Part shown: piece after piece, positions 21,410-33,290 of the stretch
Position numbering within the stretch: position 1 is the first letter of the stretch
Layout of the letters: each line of letters begins with the position of its first letter
Origin: Takakia lepidozioides
Lineage: Eukaryota > Streptophyta > Takakiopsida > Takakiales > Takakiaceae
Assembly: GCA_030704615.1 (NCBI GenBank)
Contig: CM060734.1
Coordinates: 46,144,042 to 46,208,041 of the forward strand
Direction: 5' to 3'
DNA: 64,000 bases
The notes under the pieces: model-generated
Databases searched by the model: none
Told to the model about the DNA's origin: nothing
Seen by the model: only the letters and a program-made list of their open reading frames with translations
Made by a program: the position numbers and the translations under genes

Positions 21410-24240
21410 CTACATGAACACAAAACACATCACTCAAACACCAAATGGAAGTGGATGTCATTTTCGTATAGTGAAACTGAAACCAACATTATATAAGAAT
21501 ATAATATAAGCCAAAATAGAATAAATGTGGTACTTCATTAAACTTAACGATTGATAAGACGCTCTAAATTTTAGTGAAGTACTAAGGTGATACTTTGGTG
21601 GCTAATTTTAATTGTCAGACAAAAATAATTACTGCATAATTGGCAAAGATTATGTAGCACAACCTATTTCTAACATGAAAAATAATTACTTCAATTTAAA
21701 ATAGATTGACACCATTATCACTAGATCTAATCGGGCCTAGAGCATTGTTCAAATCACATTTTTTTACTCCTTCGAGTACAAACCAATCTACTTGATATCC
21801 ATCCCAAACAATCAACAATTTAACCGAAACGATGGAGACTGAATGTAGTGTAGCATCAGTTGTATTATAAATTTCTTATTATTTCTAACTATGTAATTGT
21901 AGTTGCGTATATATATATATATATATGATGCCAACAGGAGTTAAGTGTCTCGTCTCTTTGTGGGTATTGCCCCCTCGGGCTCTCTTAAGTAGGACTTATA
22001 TACGAGGTGACCAATCCGCCACCAACCTTGCATTTTTTGAGGTAAGAGCCGTAAATGACCTAATAGTTGTAAATGTAGGGTATGGTGGAGTTTAGTGGTG
22101 GCGCTATGGGCTAGTTTCAAATTTAGTTGCAAAAATTACAGACATCCTTACATGTTGTCCATGCAATGAGCTTCAAATCCATTACATACTCAAAAATACT
22201 GCAAGACTTCTATGGCCTATTGAATTTCCTTCAAAATGATCACCAATACTGATACTCATTCCCTTCATTCTTCCATTTGGAGATTGTGAAATTTAATTTC
22301 AACCAATACGTCAATTTTATTGGATTTTTGTCCAAACCGTTTTAGGAGATTTGGTCAAATTGTTTGATCCACTCTTGCTCCACTTAAGTATCACCCTTAT
22401 TAGTCTCCTTATTCTAACATCTTTTACTGATTTAAGATTATGAAATCAGTCATACTAGACATAACACTTGCGCTATCTTTCACAAACTCCATGATAACAT
22501 GTTTGGATCAAAACCACATTTTGTTGCACATTAATTTTTTGTTTGTGATATAGCTCAGCTCTAATCTATCAGCGAGCTGCTAAGGATATGAAATGATCAA
22601 GAAATACCAAACCCCTCAATACATATTGTATACAAGTGAAGATATTTATACATCTCAAAACCTTGTAGCCACGGAAATCACTTTTTATGTAAGCTTATCA
22701 GACATATTTAATAATTGTCATCATTACTTAATTTAGATTAAAGTAAAACAAGTTGTATAACCATACATTTATTTTGCGGAATTTGCAAAGAAAAGTTGCT
22801 TCAGTTTTAATGTTCCCATCGATTTTTATAAGAAAATAGAAGATCTATGGCCAGAATGTGTAAGGAAATTTAAAACCTTTTGATTGATCAATAAAGAAAC
22901 GTGTCGGAATCAGGGCCCCTTAGCCCTCTCTCTCTCTCGATGCCGCCGTAGTCAATTAGAGAATATGAAGATAGGGCAAGGAGAAATTGCAACATGTCGC
23001 TCATGTGCGCCCTAAAAAGATAAGGAAGTTGTTTTGTAAACAGTCATGAGTCACCACGTCATTAACAAACTACCTAGTTAACTCTATACAATGAGTGATT
23101 CCGTACAACTTTTAGATAGATGTTAATTATGGATGAAAATCAAATAGAAAAAAGTAATGAAAACCATCCAAAGAATGAAAAATCATGTTAAATAAAGTAT
23201 TTTATTTATTGACTGAACCATATGAGACCATTTTTTCCTCCCAAAAGGCGTGCGCCACTTAGATTTTATCGTTAGAAGGGAAAAAAAATGATCCCCGTAT
23301 GTAACGAGCTTGATCATGTGTGGATTTGGTATTATATAGCTTGATAATACGATGTGGGACCAGGTGGTGGCATGCCTTTATGGTAGGATGATTAGTACCA
23401 TCGGCCTGTGTATAACGGTGATGGCACGATCACAACCGTTATTTAGCAAGATCTAACGGCGCAACATTGCTCTAGGTCTTGGGCGTGTTTCAAGCGAAAG
23501 CAAGCTCAAGCTCACGCGATGGCGGATCACAAATGCGAAAAACAATGGATCGGCTATGAGTAAGTAGTGAGAGGTAGGGAGAGCAAAGCGCTCTTCTCCT
23601 TTATATACCATCTGAGGGCGGTGCATCAAGCGGTGGGGGGACATTTCTAGAAGGTTGCCCCACATTTCACCCCTAGAAACCACCACCTGTAGTATGCTTA
23701 CCCCAATTTGGCGCCTGAACCATCCTCCATTTAATAGCTATCGCCTTCCTACTACCGTCTTTTTTTTAAATCCCATTATACAAGGGTTATTTCTTCATGT
23801 GTCGCTTACTATATATGCCCCTTTTTAATTCCTGGCCAATCCTCTAATGGACCTTGCCCACGCAAACTTGGGAGGTTTATTCTCATTGGAATTGTAGGAA
23901 AGCGGAGGGGAAGAAGGTATGGTTCACCAAACACTGTTCTATGGAATTTTATGAGACATCATTTGGATCTTGTTGGGCTTTATGTGAATTTGGGTGCTAG
24001 GTGTTTGGTTGGCATGAACCAGATTGATGCCAGACTGTTTTTACTGCTCGAGATGATGACCATTGCTGGTAATTCATCGCTTGCAAAAATCTGAGTTGAT
24101 TGCTCAAAATTTACAGTACATAAACAAGATTTAGTAGGATAGTTATGAATAGTCAGTTCTTAGTTTTAGTTAGGTTAGGGAGCGCGTGAGCATGCTCACG
24201 TGAGAACAAGGGCATATTCCCTGAATTTCCACGAAATTTT
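21410..24240. other. AT-rich spacer, no recognised gene
   Basis: Contains a (TA)n run at 21907-21926 and a CT-rich run near 22930. The missing first exon of the sulfite oxidase locus could lie here, but I could not find it. Open stretches here are short and match nothing I know. Confidence 0.4.
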
Positions 24241-24720
24241 CTTAGTGAAACGGAATTGGCGAAACTAACAATTTTGCGAAACTAACACATAAAGAACAAG
24301 TAGCCCCTATACCTGATGAACATGTTACCGTATAAGCGTGGTTTTTCCTTACGTTGTGCTCATACGATACCAGGCCCTTTTCATAATAGGCATGAGAGTG
24401 GATGGTGAGGCCTAACCTTAAATTTAAGATCATCACCCATAGATAATTCCGCACAGCGAAACTCTGTACCAACCAGCCTGAGAAGACATCACACTGTAGC
24501 TGAAATGATGAATACGTCACTTTTAAATGCCCTACCCATGTATATTTTTGCAGAGTGAAACTCTCTCCCCTAACAACTAGTATAATTACGTATTGAGATA
24601 TGCATTTGCACTGCGAAACTCTGATCCCTGAGATTGGGTGACGTACAGTTAGGATGCTCATAAACATGAAAAAATATGAAAAATATTCTTGAGATGCCCA
24701 GAGAAAATCGCACATGTTTT
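24241..24720. repeat. Scattered relatives of the satellite palindrome
   Basis: On the + strand GCACAGCGAAACTCTGTAC (near 24450), GCAGAGTGAAACTCTC (near 24550) and CACTGCGAAACTCTG (near 24610) recur at intervals of about 60-100 bp. They resemble the GAGTTTC/GAAACTC core of the adjoining satellite. The minus strand is open for 163 codons here but the product resembles nothing known, so no gene is called. Confidence 0.5.
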
Positions 24721-26160
24721 TTAACAAATACACTGTCAGAGAAGAGTTTCGTGTTGAAAAACTCTCTTATTACGACGAAGCAATTTGAATCCCTCAGTTG
24801 ACATCTCTCAATATTGATTCAACAGCATGCAAGTTTTTGAACAAGAACAATGTCGGACATGAGTTTCTTGTTGAGAAACTCTTTTGTTACAGGAAAACAG
24901 TTTAATTCCCTCGATTCATATTTCTCCATATTGTCTCAAAAGCATGCTGGTTTTGGAACAAATACACTGTCAGACAAGAGTTTTGTGTTGAAATACTATT
25001 TTGATACGGCCAAACAGTTCAAATCCCTCAGTTCATATCATTCCAAAAACACTTTCAGACAATAATTTCGTGTTGAGGAAAATATGCAGATTTTCGAACA
25101 AACGTGCTGAGAAACTCTTTTGTCACAGTGAAGGAGTTTAAATGCCTCAGTTCATATCCCTCAGTATTGCTTCAAAAGGGTGCAGGATTTTGAACAAAAT
25201 CATTGTTATACTAGAGTTTCGTGTTGAGAAACTCTTTTATTATGGCGAAGCAATTCAAATCTCTCAGTCCATGTCTCTCCATATTGGTTAAAAAATATGC
25301 AGGTTTTTTTAACAAAAACACTGTCAGAGAAGAGTTTCGTGTTGAGAAACTCTTTTCTTATGGTGAAACAATTCAAATTCCTCAGTCTTTATCCCTCCAT
25401 ATTGGTTTTTGAACAAAAACACTGTCATATAAGAGTTTCGTGTTGAAACTCTTTTGTTATGGCGAAGCAATTCAAATCCCTCATTCCATATCCTTCCATA
25501 TTGGTTCAAAATCACGCAGGTTTTTGAACAAAAAAACTGTCAGAGAAGAGTTTCGTGTTGAGAAACTCTTTTATGATGGCGAATAAGTTCACATCCCTCA
25601 GTTCATATCCCTTCATATTGGTTCAAAAGCATGCAGTCTTTTGTGCATGTTTTTGAACCAAAACAATGTTATACGAGAGTTTCGTGTTGAGAAACTCTTT
25701 TGTTAAGGCAAAAGAGTTCAAATCCTCAGTTAATATTTCTCCTTATTGTTCCAAATGCATGCAGGTTTCTGAACAAAAACACTGTTAGAGAAGAGTTTCG
25801 TGTTGAGAAACCTTTTTGCTATGCCCAACTAGCAGTTCATATTTCTGAGTTCATATCCATCCATATTGGTTCTAAAGCATGTAGATTCTTAAACCATAAC
25901 ACTGTCAGACAACAGTTTTGTGTTGAGAAATTCTTTTTTTACGACAAAGAAGTTCAAATCCCTCAGTTCGTATCCCTCTATATTGTTTCAAAAGTATGCA
26001 GGTTTTTCTTCATAACCCCAGTCGGATAAGAGTTTCATATCGAAAAACTCTTTTGTTGCAGCGAAGTATTTCAAATCCTTTAGTTCTTGTTCAAAAGCAT
26101 ATAGTGCTTTGAACAAATTCACTGACAGACAAGAGTTTCGTGTTGAGAAACCTTTTTCAA
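24720..26160. repeat. Satellite array, ~13 units of ~116 bp with a palindrome in each
   Basis: Units begin with AGAGTTTCGTGTTGAGAAAC at or near 24743, 24858, 24978, 25063, 25215, 25331, 25433, 25548, 25676, 25793, 25914, 26030 and 26132. The best copies hold AAGAGTTTC and GAAACTCTT separated by seven bases, a 9-bp perfect stem. The rest of the unit reads GGCGAAGCAATTCAAATCCC, TCAGTTCATATCCCTCCATA, TTGGTTCAAAAGCATGCAGG and TTTTTGAACAAAAACACTGTC. Spacing varies from 85 to 152 bp, so units have gained and lost sequence. No terminal repeats or protein-coding frame were seen. Confidence 0.9.
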
Positions 26161-29100
26161 TTTTTGAATTCTTTACTAAGAATTGTCGCCATTGATGTTA
26201 TCAAAGCGAAACAATCGCAGACATTCTCAGATGCTGTGCTAAAATTCATAGCACAAGAAGGAATCTCCTAGTTTTATTGATGATCTAAATGACAGATGTA
26301 CATGTTAACTCCGTTCCTAAAAGAAATTTCAGTAAGCGAAAGTATCCTCATTTGTTATTTTGTCTATATTGTCCTGTAAATCATTTCAATCAGTAGTGTT
26401 ATATTTTCTGCTTACTGTGTGTTTGGTGTTATTTTCGGACGAGGGAATAAATACATTTTTCGAGTAAGAATTAACATCACACTTCAATAGCATTAGAATT
26501 GTATTTTGTATTAACTGTAACTATTTTATTTTCGTTGTGATATTTTTTCTTTTAAGGTTCTTTTTCCTCAATGCGAAACCCACCGCTGCTTAGGTTTGTG
26601 CCCATATCACCAAGTATTTCTCAATGCGAAACTCGCCGCCGCCGCTATAGGTTTAGGGTTTCTGGCTATACTACTGAAGGTTTCACCACACTGGATTGAT
26701 CAAATGTACTCTATAATGCACCAGTCCTCTATATCCGCTTATGGTTTTACATTCTGAAAACATATAACTCCTAAGACCGAGGTTAAAAAATCACAAAACT
26801 CGCATGACCGTGGGTTGTGCTCACGCGATACCAACCCCCGTTTTAGTTGTAGCTTCATTTTGGTCGTCAACAAGGTTCATAGCTTACTGATATCTTGTTA
26901 TTGTTGTTACGTAAGTGCCAAATCGACCCAAAATGTAACTTGGTTTTTTTGGCCTGTTTTTACTAAGTCACCTTGCTCGGGTTGCTTGTGTGGCAACCAT
27001 GGTCATGTTATGGTAAGGGTTTCCCAAAAATGGCCTAAAAACTACCTAATTGGATTGAATTTTTTTCTTGGACAACCTTGGCATGCAGACTACAGCGATA
27101 CTAAATTGGATGGTAGATTTGCCCTCCATAATTTCACACTTCAAATTTTGGCCTGGCCACTTCAAATTGGGTTTTTTTGAAACCCCCCCCCCCCTCCAAT
27201 TTGTGAGTACAAAGCAGCCCAAACAAAAACAGATCAGAAAAAAGTGAAAAATTCAGGGAAGGTGTGTTATCATGAGAGGCACGCAATTCCCAAGACTCCC
27301 ATATCATGCAAAGAAAAAATCGCACGAATTTGGCACTTTTGTTGGTTTTCTATGCCCTTCATTTCTAGGCATGATGATTTTTTTTGGGCCACATCTGAAT
27401 ATTTGAAGTTAGAATCTTCTAATCTGCTAGTTGGATATGGCTGAAAGTATTTGAGGTAATAGATGGGGTAGGTGGGCAGGGAATTCAACAATCGTCTTAG
27501 TTACATGGACTCAGAAACTGGGAGGTAAAAAAGATTTGGTGTGCCAGGGTCTCATTTTCACACCATGTCGTGAAAATGGGCCCGACACTTAAGGGTTAAG
27601 CTCCCCCTCGGTGGTTGGTTTGGATATTATTCAATCTTCGCAATCTGTAGGGTAGAGAATGCTTCGAATGTACAAGCCAATGTTGGGTGGTTATTTAAAT
27701 TTCTCTCTAATACCCACCCGGTTATATGTATATATATGACGAGGGGGAGGGAAAATGAAGTAACCGGTATCATTAGGAACCGGTGGTGGTCAGACATTCA
27801 AATAACCAAGCATAGAACCTTTTAAAGACCGCTCAATACCCACGGTTATTTGATGAAAATCTTGTGGAGCATAAGCATCTTGCGTTGGTGGCTTACAGAG
27901 CGTAACTGTTAACACAGCTTGCGTGGCCAAACCTCCCTCCTTTTTTAAGAAACTCTTTACGCTTGGTACACAAACCAGGGTGTGGTGCTTCACTCTTGCT
28001 TCACTGGTATTCGGCCTAAGCCCAAGCCCTCAGGGCTCCGCCCTCGTGGCAAGGGGCTCATACCAGTTGGGGGGCAGTTATTTGATGTTTTTCATAACCA
28101 ACCGCTCTGATTGCTTCAAATTTTAGGAAACTAATAACATGCAGTTGCGATTATTAAATCTAATATGGCTAGATATAACCGGCGGACTAGTGAGTATGCG
28201 TGACGTGGTGCAATATTCACGAAGTATAGAGGAAGGCCATGAGTGGTGGGCCGTCTTGATTTGAGGGCCCCAAGCCGAGGGCGACGACATATATGTATTT
28301 TGGTGTAAAGCAGTGGCACTGAGGTGTGGCGGGACAGCAGGTAATCAAAGTTCCACTATTACTCTAAGCATTTGGTCGATCTACAGAGCATGTGTGCCAA
28401 ACCCTTGTCCCTAAAAGTCAGCTGGTAATCAAAAGGATGTATTGACTAGTTACGATTATAAAAGTGAAAGGACCGGCTATCAATCGAAGGTAAATCGCCT
28501 CCTACAATCTTGTCATGGTTTGTCGTGCCTGTCTCACTAGATTGGCTGGCCCCTCATCAGTTTCTCCAGATGTTCAAATATTCACCTGTGTTGTTTGGTT
28601 TACTTTCTAGCTTCTCAAGTTGTTTGCTTCCTATGAGGTTGTAAGTGGTCCACTTTGGAGGTATTTACCGTGCAACAATCCATTTTTCACCACTTTTCAC
28701 AGCTTTGTTGGACAGAACAATCATTTGGATTGCTACGATATAGTACAAGCATAGTAGGGGTTGAGAGTCATGGACTGCTGAATGAGACCATGAAAGAAAT
28801 TCCAAGTCTCTTCGCTGAAGAATCATTTTGTTGGTCTCGATGTTCGTAGGTAAACTTGAGGTCTCTTAGAAGGAGCAATCTGGGCACCTCCATGTTTTGT
28901 GTAGCTTCTTATTCAGAAAGAGCCTCTCAAATATATACCTTCGATCTAAGGAAGATTCAATGTGATTCAAACACCTAGATGTGCTTCGATCTACCAATTG
29001 GGAGCTCACCTATCATAATCATCACAGCTGCAGCGGAATTGAAATGAAATCAAATTGGAAGTCCTCCATCTCCCTTAGCAAAAGGCACCAATAGATACTA

Positions 29101-30650
29101 GAGAGCATGTATCAATACCAATGCTTGGGATCTTATTGAAGTGAAATGCCATGGAGTCACCCTCACTCATCTTCATGGTGACGAATTTTTTATGCAGATG
29201 GAGTGGAGAGAGAGAAGATCCAACCGGCGTAACTAAGAGCCACTTCGCCCTACCGCCTACTGCCCCTTTCGAGGGTGGGCCCTATGATGATGGAGTGAAT
29301 TGTATGTAATCTTCTTCACGGAAATTTTTCTCAACTGCAGCCCTAGCATTTCTGCTCTACTCACATGTAACATGTTTGTGTCCTTCCAATTAAAAAATGG
29401 CTAAAGAACCAGGCCACCATATTCCACCCATTGTATTTCTGTCATCATTTTTTGTGTGTTGAGGAGTAGGCTCTGTAAATTCACTGGATGTTAACCCTTA
29501 ACTTCTTACATGGTTCATTTTTTGACACCTAACAATTATTACCCATGCCCAGTAAAATGAGACTAACTAGCTATCAGAAATCATCCAGAAAAATGGATCT
29601 TACAGGAAGGTACGCACCTGGCACCTGCATGCACTCACCAAAAATGAACTTGTTTCACTGTCAAATATGGGAGATTATATGGGTTTAGAGAGGATGGATT
29701 ATTTGTTTCTGTTTTTGAAAACATGGTTTTTTAGCCTTGACCAACTAATTTGAGAGGCTTTTAGATTTTTGTGGAGTGTTTATTCCACACAATGCTAATC
29801 TCTGATAGGAATGCCATATCCATGTAAAAAATGAGGGGCAAAAGTTAGGTTCAGCATGGGGATGCTTTGAATGTGTTTATGGGGGGAGGGTTCGAACTAC
29901 CTTCATTTAGAAATTGGGATTTGGCCTCCACAAGATGCTATGAAATATTGCTTAAATTCAAAATTCCTTTGGTGAGGGAGTGACTCTCTTCATACCTACA
30001 CCTTGGTCCAAATTATGCCCACATCCAATGGTAGTAATTGTAAAATATGACCCCCCAGAAGCCTGAAGTGCTGTCCAATCAGCGCCCCGTAGAAGTCAAC
30101 GATGCGTCACCTCCCTCTATGCAAGAGCATTTCTGACCCACTGCGTTTTGGAAATTTGTGGACATGGCAGACTTTCTCCAAATGGAGATAATCTGCTATG
30201 TTATCAGGTCATTTATTGCTGAAGAAACGACCGAAAAATATTAAGATCTGCAAAAGTTACATTAATATATCATGTTCTATAAAACCAGAAACGGGTTCCA
30301 TAGGAAACTTTATCTTTATCTTTATCGGTTTTTAGAAGGGAAACACCTGGAAACCGCTCATAAACCCCTTAAACTATTAGAGGAAAATTTAACCTCGTCC
30401 AAAGTAACCTCACCCTGACCTAGCCCACTATTCAGTTCCATTGTGCTCGACATCATCTCAGGTTTGTTTCTTACATTTACCTAAGAATGCATTCCAAGGG
30501 CCTTTCTCTATCAAAATCTTCATTTTGACTTTTCATAAGTGGAAATTCTCACCAGCAAACTCTTCTACAATTTCCACTACGGTAACTACAGCCAATGTGG
30601 CCTGTTTCATGTGTAGTTTTATAATTGTTGCAAGATATTGTAGGATTGAT
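26161..30650. other. Spacer without recognised genes
   Basis: Near 26575-26660 two more GCGAAAC motifs occur (CTCAATGCGAAACCCACCGC and CTCAATGCGAAACTCGCCGC). A C-run lies at 27183-27195. At 28008-28072 ACTGGTATTC and CATACCAGTT face each other as a weak inverted pair. No protein family was recognised on either strand. Confidence 0.4.
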
Positions 30651-30651
30651 G

Positions 30652-31065
30652 TACAAAAACTTCTCCCTCCTAGTCAAAGGCATATGCTGTCCTACTAGTA
30701 TGGTGCTGCTAGACAACTAAAATTAATTCCGGTGGTAAGGGCACAAGCCATGCCTCACTAATGGTTGTGGGTTCATATCACATGGTGGATGTCATACATG
30801 TGTCCGTCTTCAATCGGAAAGCGGTAGCGCGCTTTGGGGTCAAGTGATACCATAATTTTCATACAAAAAATTCTCCCTCCTAGTTAAAGGCATATGCTAT
30901 CCTACTAGTATGGTGCTGCTAGACAACTAACATTAATTCCGGTGGTAAGGGCACATGCCACGCCTCACTAATGGTTGTGGTTTCATATGGTGGATGTCAT
31001 ACATGTGTCTGTCTTCAACGGGAAAGCGGTAGCGCTTTGGGGTCAAGTGATACCATAATTTTTGC
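30652..31065 (+). repeat. Tandem duplication of ~208 bp, each copy with a SINE
   Basis: The two copies (30652-30858 and 30860-31065) share CTCCCTCCTAGT.AAAGGCAT, CCTACTAGTATGGTGCTGCT, the SINE head (CCGGTGGTAAGGGCAC, then GTTGTGG.TTCATAT) and the SINE body ending GTCAAGTGATACCATAATTT. The boundary repeats ACAAAAA.TTCTCCCTCC. Copy 2 lacks a few bases near 30990. The duplication ends about 100 bp beyond the stop codon of the receptor kinase gene. Confidence 0.8.
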
Positions 31066-31169
31066 TTGCTTCGACACCGCGTTCACGTTTACGATGCTTC
31101 TGTGTTTCAAGGTCGAGAATATGCTATACAATCAGCTCTCATCAGGCTCAATTGATTTTTCCACTATTG

Positions 31170-33290
31170 TCATCTGGCTTTGACAGCACCAAGCTCGATG
31201 TTGCCAGATGGATTTGAATCTGTCAAGCTCATTCTAGAACTTCCCGGTAACAATGATAAGCTGCTTTGCGAGCCTTCGGAAATAGTGGCAAGACCAAATC
31301 CAGACTCCGAAGCAGCTAGCAATCCCTCGTACGATCTGATTACTCTGCCCGCTTCTATATCTTTTTCTACAACCTCACATTCCACCTCCCCCTGTAAAAT
31401 TGCGACCACATGGGCCATGGAGGGTCGTCTCTCTCCTTCAGTCTGCAAACACAAGAGAGCTACGTTGATCACACGTTGTACTTCCACCACCTCATCGCTG
31501 TGTAAGTGCAGAGTGCTATCGACAAGATCCATTGTGCAGCCTTTATTGTGCAATATCGAGGCCTACACGCCAACACATAACTTGGTCATTACACAACATA
31601 CATGACACGGATTTCAACCATTGGAATTTGTTCGTACTTAAGAAATTTGAACACATCTGGTGTCTACCTGATTGAATCAACCTCCTCAATTCCATTTACT
31701 CTGTACATAGATCCTGAGTTCATTTAATATGTAGAACTTCAAAGGTTGTGGTAATTTACATCTAGGACTGGCTTTGACAAGGGTACGATATGACACATTT
31801 GTGGTGAAGTAGACTCACACAGGCTTCTAGCCTAAGAGCAGAGTGATTGCTTCTTCCCTATCAATGCCGGTACTCTTGATTGTGCGTGACATTGCGGAAG
31901 CCAGTCTACTCGATGACCACATTTCATACATAAGAGATAAGAGGCCTACTCTTTGCAAAAGATACATCTCGTCCGAAGGCAACTTGGGATCTATGTTCTT
32001 TTTTCCGCTTACAACTTCGAGCAAAAGAACCCCAAAGCTAAAAACATCAGCTTTCTCTGTGAGTTGGCCACGAGTTGCGTACTCAGGTGCTAAATAGCCC
32101 CTGCACAATTCAACCCAGTAGGCGGAAATTTCTTAGAAGTGTCGTTTGTGTGTGGAGCACATTTTCTTACACTTGCGCCAACATTATTACCTAGGGATAG
32201 TAATCTTCAGTCATATCCCATGACAATGTCTGCAGATGTACATATTCTGCACTACTACAGTAGGAAAAGAATAGTACAAGAAAGAAACAATAGCAATTGA
32301 GTTGGAAGAAGATGAACTCACATAGTGCCAGCGACATGCATGGTGGTGATGTGGCTTTTTTCGTCCGGAAACAAGAGCGCTAAGCCAAAATCTGCAATCT
32401 TTGCTTGTAAGTTCTTGTCAAGCATAATGTTGCTGGCCTTGATGTCTCGATGTATGATTCGTGGTTGAGCAATCTCGTGAAGATAAAATAAACCACGAGC
32501 AACTCCTAGACAAATATTGAATCGGACCGGCCAGTTCATAATCTGGTTACCTTTGCCCTCTGGAAAAACATTGTGAAGGTCAACTGCTTGATTAGCTTGA
32601 GGCCCCCTTCTCCCTGTCTCATAAATCGCTTCTTTCAAACTCAATGCTTCATGATGAGTATACGATTTGGTTCTAATGTCGATGCATGTTGGACAAAAAG
32701 ATTTACCATGCTGCAATATAATTCATGAAAATAAACACAAAACAATCTTTAAATATTTCAAGCATGAAGTATCGGCCAGATCCAGTGAACTGACCAAATA
32801 GTGTCTCAGCGAGGTCGTAGTTCTCAACATATTCGTACACCAGAAGCCTTTTGTTCTCACGTAGGCAACAACCTTTTAATTTCACCAGATTTCGGTGTTT
32901 CACTCCAGTGATAAGGACAACTTCATTAAGAAACTCATCGATGCTTTGTTGGGTCTTATTGAATAATTGCTTCACTGCCACCTCACTCCCATTTGGAAGT
33001 ATTCCCTGCTATGATATCAGTAAGGATGTTCAGCAAAAGAAAAGTTGGGACTATGTATAACTCTTCCTTGCTATTGCATTTGCAGTTTGATTGCATACCT
33101 GATTACATTTTCTAAGTGAAGTAACCTGTTTAGCTGAGGGGTATGGTATAGAGGTCACAAGGAACTTGTACCTTGTAAACAGCACCATAGCTCCCTTGAC
33201 CTAGCTTCATATCTGGATGGAAGTCTCTCGTAGCAGCCCTAAGTTCATTGTATGCAAAGAGTGTCGGCTGCACTTCAAACTCAGCAAATT
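31170..33290 (-). CDS. Receptor kinase catalytic domain exons
   Basis: Exon 33290-33172 has the ATP loop [11 protein letters not shown]; 33005-32795 has the catalytic Lys in SEVAVKQLF, then [13 protein letters not shown] and [16 protein letters not shown]; 32559-32322 has [22 protein letters not shown] and the activation segment to AGT; 32100-31950 has [20 protein letters not shown]; 31562-31170 has the tail [15 protein letters not shown]. All catalytic residues are present, so an active kinase is expected. Ser-rich C-terminal tail ([20 protein letters not shown]). Confidence 0.93.

Noticed and set aside
24242-24733. 163-codon open stretch on the minus strand
   Set aside because: It contains the repeated GAGTTTCGC words, resembles no protein, has no splice or promoter context and lies in a repeat zone.
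24720-26160. CRISPR-like look: a palindrome repeated at regular spacing
   Set aside because: Spacers are themselves similar to each other, the units are ~116 bp, the host is a plant and there are no cas genes. It is a satellite.
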